Shown here piece after piece: positions 1 to 5,149 of a DNA stretch of 24,316 nucleotides. The notes beneath the pieces are model-generated. The model ran no database searches and had not been told where the DNA came from. It saw nothing but the letters and a program-made list of their open reading frames with translations. The stretch's first letter is position 1, and every line of letters begins with the position of its first letter. Made by a program: the position numbers and the translations under genes. Origin of the DNA: a virus; IMG/VR virus record IMGVR_UViG_3300022592_000029, positions 1-24,316 of that record. The stretch is one strand, 5' to 3'.

Positions 1-2
1 TA

Positions 3-617
3 GATGAAGCAACCGATGTCGCCTCACAGGTGGCTCGTATTGTCCACCGCAAATACCAAACTTACTTTGATGTATCTGATGTGCGTCAAGAATTACTGAC
101 ATGGATCTGGCGGCGTGAGGATAAGGTCAAGCAGTGGCTTAGCCCCGAGCAGACACCAGAGGACTACAAGGGTGGTGTACGCCAACTTGGCAAGACACTG
201 ACCCGTCAAGCAGACAAGTATTGTCGCCGTCTTAAGGCGCAGAAGCTCGGCTATGAGTTGCGCGATGAGCAGTACTACGACCCTATTACCTTGTCTGAGA
301 TGCTGCCTTTTGTGTGGGAGGATGTCGTCAATACTACTGACGCTACCAAGCCCAAGGTATCAGGTGGTGGCAACCCCGCTGAAGGTGGCAACTATGTCAT
401 CCAACTCTTTGATATTCGCCGTGCTTTAATCAAGATAGATCCGCAGGATAGACTTGTACTTCAGATGAAGTTCTTTGAGCAGCTTACCTTTTCAGAGATA
501 GCCGACACTCTCGGCGTCAGTGATACCACGGCTCACCGCAAGGTGGACGGGGCATTGCGTAGACTTAACCAACATCTAGGTGGGCAATCACCATTCCAAA
601 GTGAGGTGGAAATGTGA
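3..617 (+). CDS. Sigma-factor-like protein, 5' end outside window
   Basis: The frame is open to the left edge (residues DEATDVASQ precede the first in-window GTG at 30), so the gene probably starts upstream. The last ~55 residues match sigma-70 region 4: a helix with QDRLVLQMKFFE, then a helix-turn-helix LTFSEIADTLGVSDTTAHRK and an RRLNQHL tail. This is the part that reads the -35 element. The N-terminal part (VRQELLTWIWRRED) resembles the helical region-2 segment of phage sigma-like proteins, with a poorly conserved linker between. It presumably redirects host RNA polymerase to phage promoters. The stop overlaps the next GTG (GTGA at 614-617), suggesting translational coupling. It could instead be a general helix-turn-helix regulator, but the helix pattern favours sigma. 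Confidence 0.8.
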   Translation, partial: DEATDVASQVARIVHRKYQTYFDVSDVRQELLTWIWRREDKVKQWLSPEQTPEDYKGGVRQLGKTLTRQADKYCRRLKAQKLGYELRDEQYYDPITLSEMLPFVWEDVVNTTDATKPKVSGGGNPAEGGNYVIQLFDIRRALIKIDPQDRLVLQMKFFEQLTFSEIADTLGVSDTTAHRKVDGALRRLNQHLGGQSPFQSEVEM

Positions 618-736
618 GCGAGGAAATCAGGCACAGTCCGTTATGTCGGCGTGAGATACGCAAGCTCGAGGACAAGTCGTACTATGAATTGCGTTGGGTC
701 TGCGTTAAGAATTGTAAGGGAGATACTAATGCCTAA
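614..736 (+). CDS. Small protein, 40 aa, unknown function
   Basis: Starts at GTG in a GTGA overlap with the sigma-like gene and ends 8 nt inside the next gene, which starts at 729. The product is highly charged, with three cysteines: one in SPLCRREIRK and two in WVCVKNCKGD. The tight packing on both sides argues for a real, translationally coupled gene. No family recognised. The Cys spacing could hold a metal but is not a standard CxxC pair. Confidence 0.55.
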   Translation: MSEEIRHSPLCRREIRKLEDKSYYELRWVCVKNCKGDTNA

Positions 737-914
737 GTATGAATACGAATGCCCAGGTTGCGGTGATGTCCGTGAGATAGAGCGCAGCATGAATGACGCA
801 GAGGAAACATACATCTGCTCGCAGTGCCATAACCAATTCCAGCGCCGATGGAGCGCACCTTCTATTGTCTTTAACGGCACAGGATTCTATACAACGGACA
901 ACCCCAAGCGATAG
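729..914 (+). CDS. FmdB-like zinc-ribbon protein, 61 aa
   Basis: The start is the ATG at 729, preceded by AAGGGAG (716-722) at good spacing. An in-frame ATG at 651 would overlap the upstream ORF almost completely and is rejected. The protein opens MPKYEYECPGCG, the standard opening of the FmdB/CxxC_CXXC_SSSS regulatory-protein family, with C8-x2-C11 and C30-x2-C33 forming a zinc ribbon. It ends with FNGTGFYTTDNPKR, matching the conserved GxGFYxTD tail of that family. Members are small cytoplasmic proteins of poorly known role, often called putative regulators. It is the third gene of a tight + strand run after the sigma-like gene and the last before the terminator at 1030-1063. Confidence 0.85.
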   Translation: MPKYEYECPGCGDVREIERSMNDAEETYICSQCHNQFQRRWSAPSIVFNGTGFYTTDNPKR

Positions 915-920
915 CATTGT

Positions 921-1023
921 CTAGTTGCTGGTAAGGAACATACCGCGCAGCTTTGACGATAATCGGATGAGCCTAGCCCCGTCATCAACTAGGCATAGAG
1001 TTGCTCGAAGGGGAAGCGAGCAA
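921..1023 (+). ncRNA. Candidate structured RNA / 3' leader element
   Basis: Several complementary segments are packed in about 100 nt without an ORF. CTAGTTG (921-927) pairs with CAACTAG (986-992). Inside this, GGTA (930-933) pairs with TACC (940-943), and GATGA (966-970) with TCATC (982-986). A competing hairpin pairs GCCTAG (971-976) with CTAGGC (989-994). A separate hairpin TTGCTCG (1001-1007)/CGAGCAA (1017-1023) has a loop with GGGG (1010-1013) complementary to CCCC (977-980). The element ends just before a strong terminator, like a small RNA or a processed 3' UTR. It is 72 nt from 921 to 992 but lacks a T-arm or anticodon arm, so it is not called a tRNA. Confidence 0.35.
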
Positions 1024-1029
1024 ACAGAA

Positions 1030-1063
1030 AAGACCCGCTAGGAGATTTATCCTAACGGGTCTT
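1030..1063. terminator. Bidirectional Rho-independent terminator
   Basis: AAGACCCGCTAGG (1030-1042) and CCTAACGGGTCTT (1051-1063) form a 13-position stem with one mismatch and an 8-nt loop. The stem is followed by TATTCTTT on the + strand, and on the - strand the complement also gives a T-rich run (TTTTCTG). It sits between the convergent FmdB-like gene (+) and the end of the leftward cluster (-), where a two-way terminator is expected. Confidence 0.85.
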
Positions 1064-1137
1064 ATTCTTTGCCTGCTCAAGCACTGGAAGGGTAATGCGA
1101 GCTGGCTAGATGTGGCAGAACGGATACCACATCACTT

Positions 1138-1434
1138 CTAGTCTGCGACTATGGAATCAGGATAGCGTAAAAGTGCTAGCCTGGCAAATGAATTGTTGTC
1201 ATACGCGCCGATCCTTTTCACATAATCTTTTCGTGCCTGCTCTTGGGTATTGTATGGGCCGACTGCCTGAACGATGTTAAGGCTTGGGTGTACGGCAAAG
1301 ACTACATACCTTTGGCGTTGATTAAGCAAGTCCTCTACCAATAAGAACAGTTCCTTGGCTAGCGTTTCCACATCGGGTGCTTCTGAATCAAGCAGGGCTA
1401 TCAGTTTTTTTAATTCGGTTGGCTTTGCGGACAT
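1138..1434 (-). CDS. Hypothetical phage protein, 98 aa
   Basis: Last gene of the leftward cluster. It starts at ATG 1434, inside the 3' end of the glycosyltransferase-like gene (47 bp overlap), with GGGGGTG upstream as a possible ribosome site. The N-terminal half is helical and acidic (ELKKLIALLDSEAPDVETLA). The C-terminal half looks like a compact alpha/beta unit with VVFAVHPSLNIVQAVGPY and TQEQARKDYVKRI. No catalytic motif, signal peptide or membrane segment. No family recognised. It lies just before the terminator at 1030-1063 and is co-directional with the glycosyltransferase gene, so it may share its transcript. Confidence 0.65.
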   Translation of the reverse strand: MSAKPTELKKLIALLDSEAPDVETLAKELFLLVEDLLNQRQRYVVFAVHPSLNIVQAVGPYNTQEQARKDYVKRIGAYDNNSFARLALLRYPDSIVAD

Positions 1435-2233
1435 CTCGTAACACCCCCATCCAGTGCTGAACGGCGGGTAGGTTCTCAGTGAGCGTCAAATATCCGTAGA
1501 CTTCTTGGTTATCCAAGTACTGCGGGATACCCAAGCGGCGTAGCTCATCAGAAAAGATTACATACTCATAGTTGTCTGACCCATCTACATAGGTAACACG
1601 GGGCAGTATGTCATTGCGGATCAGGTAAGTACAGTGGACTACATCACACTTAATCAAACCCTTAATCTCGCCGTTGAGTACACGATAGTAGTTAATCTCA
1701 TCTAGGAAATAGCCGTTGTCGTTTACCAGGAAATGATAGTTAGAGTACGGCAAGTGTTGGCGTTCATCCTCGGTTACGGCATAGCGTAGCAAGGGTGCTA
1801 CCACAGGCAGGTTGTATCCGACTAGCGTCTTGAGGGTGTGCGGTAGCAGGAAGTTGTCCACATCGCAGACAAAGTAGAAGTCTTGCCCTTCATAGATAGC
1901 TTCGTTAATGCCGTTCTCGCGTAGCGCACCGAGTAGCTTAAAGCGATTTGGATTCCACTCATGTACGCCATACTGCTTAATGCTTGCATCCAGATCCTCA
2001 TCGTCTACTGTAATGCTGCCCCATTGCCACCCATCAGGGTCGTTCTCTTGCGAGGCTACCCATTGGTGAATAATGCTGGCGGTGTTGTCGTTGTTGTCGT
2101 TAGTTCTAAAGCGCAGGTGAATTCGATCCTTGGGATAGTCAATCAAGTCCAAGTTCTGCTCTAACCAATACTCCATAATCTTAGCCTTGTCCTTGGCTAA
2201 TACATGAAAATAAATTGTAGGTAGTTCTTTCAT
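1388..2233 (-). CDS. Collagen galactosyltransferase-like (GLT25D/COLGALT, PLOD) glycosyltransferase
   Basis: A 281-residue GT-A type enzyme. What is visible: a strand-helix opening (IYFHVLAKDKAKIMEYWL), NDNNDNTASIIHQWV (45-59) resembling the DHNMDNT..L.EW segment of COLGALT proteins, a DxD metal/UDP-sugar site in CDVDNFLLPHTL (D124, D126), PVVAPLL (143-149), then YSNYHF and GYF (163-175), VHCTYLIRND (199-208), and a late acidic motif FSDELRRLGIPQYL followed by NQEVYGYL. This order is that of the glycosyltransferase domain of collagen-modifying enzymes (COLGALT, and the PLOD N-terminal region), recalled from family knowledge, not searched. The donor would be a UDP-sugar; the acceptor is unknown. 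No membrane segment. Ribosome site GGAAGGAAAG precedes ATG 2233. Function on the phage's own collagen-like fibre is an inference; host glycan modification is the alternative. Confidence 0.75.
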   Translation of the reverse strand: MKELPTIYFHVLAKDKAKIMEYWLEQNLDLIDYPKDRIHLRFRTNDNNDNTASIIHQWVASQENDPDGWQWGSITVDDEDLDASIKQYGVHEWNPNRFKLLGALRENGINEAIYEGQDFYFVCDVDNFLLPHTLKTLVGYNLPVVAPLLRYAVTEDERQHLPYSNYHFLVNDNGYFLDEINYYRVLNGEIKGLIKCDVVHCTYLIRNDILPRVTYVDGSDNYEYVIFSDELRRLGIPQYLDNQEVYGYLTLTENLPAVQHWMGVLRDVRKANRIKKTDSPA

Positions 2234-2245
2234 ATTCTTTCCTTC

Positions 2246-2542
2246 CTAGTACCAGTTATGATGGCGTTCATGCTTCCAAGCATAGCAAGGGTTGCCGTTA
2301 TACCTTCGCTCGATATATATTTTTTGCCACATGATCTGGGTTACTGGGTTGGTCATGTAATCCTTCCCAGCTATGCGCATTTTCTTGGCGGGTAATGCCT
2401 GACCTATGCCGTATGCCCTGCCTAGCCTTGTCTTACTTCCGTGGGCTTGGTAATCCCAGCGGCTCTCTTTAAGGTTCAGCTTATCCAGGCAAATCCATTG
2501 GGCTTTAGGCAGCCCCCACCACACTTTTGCCAGCGCTCTCAC
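2246..2542 (-). CDS. Lytic transglycosylase (SLT-like) domain protein; true start uncertain
   Basis: Cleaves peptidoglycan glycan strands. LNLKESRW carries the likely catalytic Glu. It is followed by GRAYGIGQALPAKKM, TNPVTQIMWQKIYIERRY and a C-terminal PCYAWKHERHHNWY, the usual order of small actinobacterial and phage SLT domains. The only canonical start is GTG 2542, giving 98 residues. However, the same frame is open further upstream to 2749 and encodes a signal-peptide-like stretch (VIYSLLLLIPAGIVIPLTCQ) directly before the domain, with no ATG, GTG or TTG. The likely start is the ATC at 2650-2648, overlapping the WhiB stop as TAATC where other junctions here read TAATG; this would give 134 residues with an export signal. 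Probably acts in lysis, or locally in the wall. Confidence 0.75.
   Translation of the reverse strand: MRALAKVWWGLPKAQWICLDKLNLKESRWDYQAHGSKTRLGRAYGIGQALPAKKMRIAGKDYMTNPVTQIMWQKIYIERRYNGNPCYAWKHERHHNWY
2417..2438. repeat. 22-bp exact repeat, copy A (inside transglycosylase gene)
   Basis: The 22 bases here, beginning CCTGCCTAGCC and ending TCTTACTT, recur exactly at 4058-4079. In this copy they encode the KTRLGRA part of the transglycosylase. Flanks of the two copies do not match. Confidence 0.8.
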
Positions 2543-2649
2543 CTCAGTCTTAGTCCAGACTTGCGTTCGGACATGGCTTAAATCGGTTTGAGGTTGGCAG
2601 GTAAGGGGTATTACTATCCCTGCTGGTATGAGGAGAAGCAGAGAATAGA

Positions 2650-3069
2650 TTACTGGTTTAACGCGTGTAGAAAATAGTCGAGGTAAGATGGCTTCGGCCT
2701 TTCTCTGCGGGGGATAAGAGGCGGGATTAAGCCGTGTGCGGTAGCGGCTTTACGGATTCTGCGCTGATATATGACGCCAGCAGTTTCAGAAAATGATCCG
2801 ACTGCTGCCCTTCTTTCCATGGGTAGAGTGCCAGCATAGATTCCATAGTCTATCGTAGTGGTGTCGCTCATGGCATATTCCAAGCACTTGCCGTTGGTAA
2901 ATAATGGGCAGGTGCTACATATTTCCATGGCTTCTACCGAGTTGAGTATGACCAGCTTATCCGCTGGGCTACCTTTCGTTCGACCTGCGCTCTCAGGCTC
3001 GGGAAACCACCAATTAGCGTCAAGTGCTGGGTCGTTGCAGGCGGCTTGGTCGTCAGGGCTTAGGCTCAT
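2650..3069 (-). CDS. whiB-like: WhiB-family iron-sulfur regulator
   Basis: 139 residues from ATG 3069, chosen because this ATG overlaps the stop of the upstream mini-gene (ATGA); a GTG at 3078 would add three residues. Four cysteines (C11, C51, C54, C62) are placed as in WhiB proteins, with CSTCPLF and KCLEYAMS around the last three and the turn GIYAGTLPMERR after them. These ligate a 4Fe-4S cluster. WhiB proteins bind sigma factor region 4 or DNA and tune transcription in actinobacteria; phage copies can block host WhiB functions. The C54-x7-C62 gap is two residues longer than the common x5. A basic C-terminal tail (RRIRKAATAHG, RRERPKP) may touch DNA. Near the stop is the heptamer GTTAAAC (see findings). 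Confidence 0.9.
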   Translation of the reverse strand: MSLSPDDQAACNDPALDANWWFPEPESAGRTKGSPADKLVILNSVEAMEICSTCPLFTNGKCLEYAMSDTTTIDYGIYAGTLPMERRAAVGSFSETAGVIYQRRIRKAATAHGLIPPLIPRRERPKPSYLDYFLHALNQ

Positions 3070-3146
3070 CGCTCCCACTTACTAAACAATAAGTCTAATC
3101 CAGCACCAAGCATGGCTGCGCCAATGATAAAGAGTAATAGAGTCAT
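3066..3146 (-). CDS. 26-residue single-pass membrane protein
   Basis: A very short gene reading MTLLLFIIGAAMLGAGLDLL and ending FSKWER: one hydrophobic helix with a positively charged C-terminal end. A strong ribosome site AAGGAGC lies at the right distance upstream. The ATG overlaps the stop of the preceding gene (ATGA, 3143-3146) and its own TGA overlaps the WhiB ATG (ATGA, 3066-3069), so it sits inside a coupled gene string. Possible role: small holin-like or membrane-modulating peptide; it lies two genes before the transglycosylase. Function not known. Confidence 0.7.
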   Translation of the reverse strand: MTLLLFIIGAAMLGAGLDLLFSKWER

Positions 3147-3352
3147 AGCCCTAGCTCCTTAATGATGGCGATAGCTGCTTCTAATCCTGGTTCGATCTGC
3201 TCGCTAGCGTATTCCTTGCGCTTCTCTAACGCTTCTATGATCTGGCGTGAGGTATCACCAGCGGCAGAGTTATAGCCCGAGAGCCATGCCTCGCGTAAAC
3301 TCTCGCCTATCGTGTAAGTAAGGTCGTTTAATTGCTGTTGGGTAGTAGTCAT
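3143..3352 (-). CDS. Small helical protein, 69 aa, unknown
   Basis: Start taken at ATG 3352, because AGAAGGG lies directly upstream and the preceding gene ends at 3367. A longer frame from 3415 would overlap that gene. The product is mostly helical: QQLNDLTYTIGESLREAWLS, then a Gly/Ala turn, then ALEKRKEYASEQ and EAAIAIIKELGL, with alternating charges that could form a coiled coil. No known motif. Coupled to the membrane mini-gene by an ATGA overlap at 3143-3146. Confidence 0.65.
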   Translation of the reverse strand: MTTTQQQLNDLTYTIGESLREAWLSGYNSAAGDTSRQIIEALEKRKEYASEQIEPGLEAAIAIIKELGL

Positions 3353-3366
3353 TTCTTGCCCTTCTT

Positions 3367-3555
3367 TTAGTATGCCGTCAGGCATGGGTGGTTGGTTTCC
3401 ATAGGCGCGAGGCAATCCCCGCAGATAGCTGCTTGGATACGCTTGTGAAAGTCTGAGAGCTTTTCCTCGACATAATCGGGGCAGCTTTTCTTGTGCTGGT
3501 CATAGACATATTGCCCGCAAGTGGCGCAATTATGGTTAATATCGTAGCGGCTCAT
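3367..3555 (-). CDS. Small zinc-finger-like protein, 62 aa
   Basis: Cysteine pairs CATCG (C10, C13) and CGDC (C45, C48), with additional Cys at about 25 and 58 and several His, suggest a small zinc-binding fold. The centre (EEKLSDFHKRIQAA) is helical. GGAG lies upstream of ATG 3555. It is closely spaced with the genes on both sides, in the leftward cluster. No specific family recognised; it may bind nucleic acid or a host protein. Confidence 0.65.
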   Translation of the reverse strand: MSRYDINHNCATCGQYVYDQHKKSCPDYVEEKLSDFHKRIQAAICGDCLAPMETNHPCLTAY

Positions 3556-3558
3556 GGT

Positions 3559-3864
3559 TTATTCATCTCCTGCTTCTACTAATGCGGAAGCATATAGGTA
3601 GGCTTCCTCTCCATAGTTAGCGATTACTTTAAGCGCGTCTGCTAAGTAGTCCAATTCTAAATAACCTAGCACTTGATTAAAATCTCCACTAAATAATGCC
3701 ACGCCTAGTTGCTCATGAGAGTAGCCAATCAGATCGAGGAATATAGAATAAGGTTTTTTTCCTGCCTCGTAGTTTAGGCTCCATTCATAGAGTGATGATA
3801 TATCCGCGAAACGCTCAGGAGCCGCCGCGATGACTTGCTCTACTTTGCTTAGTTTAGTTTCCAT
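3559..3864 (-). CDS. Acidic helical protein, 101 aa, unknown
   Basis: First gene after the promoter at 3927-3956. A GGAAGGGG ribosome site lies upstream of ATG 3864, matching the GGAAGG type used by 2233, 4774 and 6156. The protein is rich in Ala, Leu, Glu and Tyr with predicted helices throughout (KVEQVIAAAPERFADISSLY, LADALKVIANYGEEAYLYAS) and no cysteine or membrane segment. The helix pairs could suggest a repeat-type protein-binding fold. Not recognised. Confidence 0.6.
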   Translation of the reverse strand: METKLSKVEQVIAAAPERFADISSLYEWSLNYEAGKKPYSIFLDLIGYSHEQLGVALFSGDFNQVLGYLELDYLADALKVIANYGEEAYLYASALVEAGDE

Positions 3865-3902
3865 TTATTATTTACCCCTTCCGAGAGTATTTCGTCTAAT
3901 GT

Positions 3903-3916
3903 CCGCTAAATAGCGG
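3903..3916. promoter_or_regulatory. Inverted repeat, possible operator in 5' UTR
   Basis: CCGCTA-AA-TAGCGG, 6-bp arms. It lies between the proposed -10 (3927-3932) and the ATG at 3864, so it would fall near the transcription start. It could be an operator or an RNA hairpin. Confidence 0.45.
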
Positions 3917-3926
3917 CTTAGGAATA

Positions 3927-3956
3927 AGGATATGCCTAGCCCTATGCCTAAGTCAA
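3927..3956 (-). promoter_or_regulatory. Leftward sigma-70-type promoter
   Basis: On the - strand TTGACT (3956-3951) and TATCCT (3932-3927) are separated by 18 bp. TTGACT is 5/6 of the consensus -35; TATCCT is 4/6 of -10. It points to the gene starting at 3864, with a 5' UTR of roughly 55 nt. The -35 and following bases (TTGACTTA) match the second promoter at 6232-6260. Confidence 0.55.
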
Positions 3957-4057
3957 GTATTTAGTGGATTTATTTCTGCCTATTCTTGCCTCACTTCTAT
4001 TTAATTTTATCGGCGCTCCTGGCTCGCTCTTGTCTCGTCTCCGTAAGCTAGCCCGTA

Positions 4058-4079
4058 CCTGCCTAGCCTTGTCTTACTT
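4058..4079. repeat. 22-bp exact repeat, copy B (intergenic)
   Basis: Same 22 bases as 2417-2438, here in the non-coding stretch 3957-4162. This stretch holds no convincing gene: a + strand frame from GTG 3964 has no ribosome site and runs into the clamp gene from the other strand. Confidence 0.8.
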
Positions 4080-4116
4080 AGCGCGGATCGTGTCGAATAA
4101 GCGCGGTAGGATAGGA

Positions 4117-4149
4117 GATAACCCGCTGCCTAACACGCGGCGGGTTATC
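4117..4149. terminator. Strong inverted repeat after the clamp gene, possible terminator
   Basis: GATAACCCGC (4117-4126) and GCGGGTTATC (4140-4149) form a perfect 10-bp stem with a 13-nt loop, 14 bp past the clamp stop on the - strand. No T-run follows on either strand, so classical termination is uncertain. The GGGTTA core also occurs at 4160-4165 and in the promoter repeats at 6262-6299, so protein binding is possible. Confidence 0.5.
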
Positions 4150-4162
4150 TATCGTCCGCGGG

Positions 4163-4774
4163 TTATGCCGTGCGCATGGGCATAATCGCCCCGCGCCAGA
4201 CAATAGCGGCGTGAGCTAAGCGGATCTGTACGGCTTTACTTTCCCCCGTGAATCCTAGAATCGTGGGAGCTTTATTATCGTGCGGCACTTTCGCGAAAGT
4301 GCCTAACAATTCCATATTAAGAGCCACGCTAGGCACGGGAGAGAATTCCTCGCTTAATACGCGAGAGTAATCCGTGAATCTTTCCTCTCTGGCGGTAACG
4401 CTTATACTATCGCCGCCGACATATAGCCCTAATACATCGCCTACACGCGAGAGGGTTATCTCTGGCTCTTTCATAGGGTTATTCTTAGCCGTATGCGGCT
4501 TAATGAGTGCCGTGATCCGCTTAATATCGGCAAGCGATACGGCGCAGAGCGTTAAATTCCCCGCGTCTAGCTTAGTTTTACCTTCCATAAGGCGATAACG
4601 ATCCGTGGCGGCTGCCACTAGCTCGCCGCCTTCCGCCCGTAAGTACACGGCAGAGAATAGGTAAGGCGCGTCCTTCCCACTTGCGCAAGCTATTGCCGCG
4701 CCCGTAATTAGATCCGCGAAAGTGTGCGCGGACAGCGTGAGAGTTTCCTGCTTAGTTTCGGTTAATATAGACAT
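4163..4774 (-). CDS. DNA polymerase sliding-clamp-like protein (DnaN-like), 203 aa
   Basis: Resembles the second and third domains of bacterial beta clamps. AHTFADLITGAAIACASGKD then LFSAVYLRAEGGELVAAATD followed by RYRL (ATDRYRL, 56-62) is the beta-clamp domain signature. RFTDYSRVL matches the FPDY..VL segment, and the end AIVWRGAIMPMR (MPMR 198-201) matches the C-terminal MPMR of DnaN. Full DnaN has about 370 residues and three domains; this one is a little over half. It would hold the phage or host polymerase on DNA. GGAAGGG precedes the ATG. No polymerase lies in the window. Alternatives: a decoy of the host clamp or a transcription-linked clamp. Confidence 0.75.
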   Translation of the reverse strand: MSILTETKQETLTLSAHTFADLITGAAIACASGKDAPYLFSAVYLRAEGGELVAAATDRYRLMEGKTKLDAGNLTLCAVSLADIKRITALIKPHTAKNNPMKEPEITLSRVGDVLGLYVGGDSISVTAREERFTDYSRVLSEEFSPVPSVALNMELLGTFAKVPHDNKAPTILGFTGESKAVQIRLAHAAIVWRGAIMPMRTA

Positions 4775-4797
4775 ATTTTACCCTTCCAGAGTAGAGA

Positions 4798-4816
4798 ATA
4801 CTTAACGATTAAGTAT
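4798..4816. promoter_or_regulatory. Perfect palindrome upstream of the clamp gene, likely operator
   Basis: ATACTTAA-CGA-TTAAGTAT: 8-bp perfect arms, 3-bp centre, 24 bp upstream of the clamp ATG. AT-rich symmetric form typical of a dimeric repressor site. As RNA it would be a weak hairpin, so a DNA site is favoured. Confidence 0.5.
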
Positions 4817-4825
4817 CTCCCACCA

Positions 4826-4844
4826 CTCACGGGCTAGCCGTGAG
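4826..4844. terminator. Hairpin between the clamp gene and the upstream cluster
   Basis: CTCACGG-GCTAG-CCGTGAG, a 7-bp stem with a 5-nt loop, 14 bp after the stop of the gene ending at 4858 (- strand). No T-run follows. It may be a weak terminator, RNA-processing site or protein-binding site together with the palindrome next to it. Confidence 0.4.
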
Positions 4845-4857
4845 CAGCAGGCGACAA

Positions 4858-4995
4858 TTAAGCGCGGGGGCTAGATTCTGGCGCGGTATCCATGCTTAGG
4901 ATATATCCACGATCTAAGCCGTCAAGGTATGCGTCTAATATAGCTAAGATCTGCGCCTTAGACGGCTGCTCTGGCACTTTGATGTTTATGCTCAC
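4858..4995 (-). CDS. 45-residue protein, unknown
   Basis: Starts at GTG 4995 overlapping the stop of the previous gene (GTGA 4992-4995), with AGGCGGT upstream. The product (SINIKVPEQPSKAQILAILD, then AYLDGLDRGYILSMD) is short and acidic with one clear helix. No motif recognised. Accepted because of the overlap, ribosome site and continuous open frame in a packed operon. Confidence 0.55.
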   Translation of the reverse strand: MSINIKVPEQPSKAQILAILDAYLDGLDRGYILSMDTAPESSPRA

Positions 4996-5144
4996 TTAAT
5001 CACCGCCTTTCTCTGCTCATAATTTCTCACTCTCTCCATGCCTCGCTCATGGAAAGATAGAGCGCGATCTAATAGCCAGATCGCCGCGCCTACGGCGTAA
5101 CAGCTGCCGATTAAGAGCATGAAAGTGAGATAGGCGTTATACAT
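4992..5144 (-). CDS. 50-residue single-pass membrane protein
   Basis: MYNAYLTFMLLIGSCYAVGA then AIWLLDRALS makes one transmembrane helix near the N-terminus, followed by a basic, charged tail (FHERGMERVRNYEQRKAVIK). GAGGAA lies upstream of the ATG, and the stop overlaps the next GTG. By the positive-inside rule, the tail should be cytoplasmic. It may modify the host membrane early in infection; function unknown. Confidence 0.65.
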   Translation of the reverse strand: MYNAYLTFMLLIGSCYAVGAAIWLLDRALSFHERGMERVRNYEQRKAVIK

Positions 5145-5149
5145 GGCGC

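Noticed and set aside
921-992. tRNA gene (72 nt with 7-bp end pairing)
   Set aside because: There is an acceptor-like stem and a possible D-arm, but no T-loop (GTTCGA type), no 5-7-5 anticodon arm and no usable anticodon on either strand.
1961-2164. 67-residue + strand ORF
   Set aside because: Antisense to the glycosyltransferase-like gene, low-complexity Val run, no ribosome site.
3964-4185. 73-residue hydrophobic ORF on the + strand
   Set aside because: GTG start without ribosome site, opposite to the local gene direction, overlapping a strong inverted repeat and the clamp gene end.
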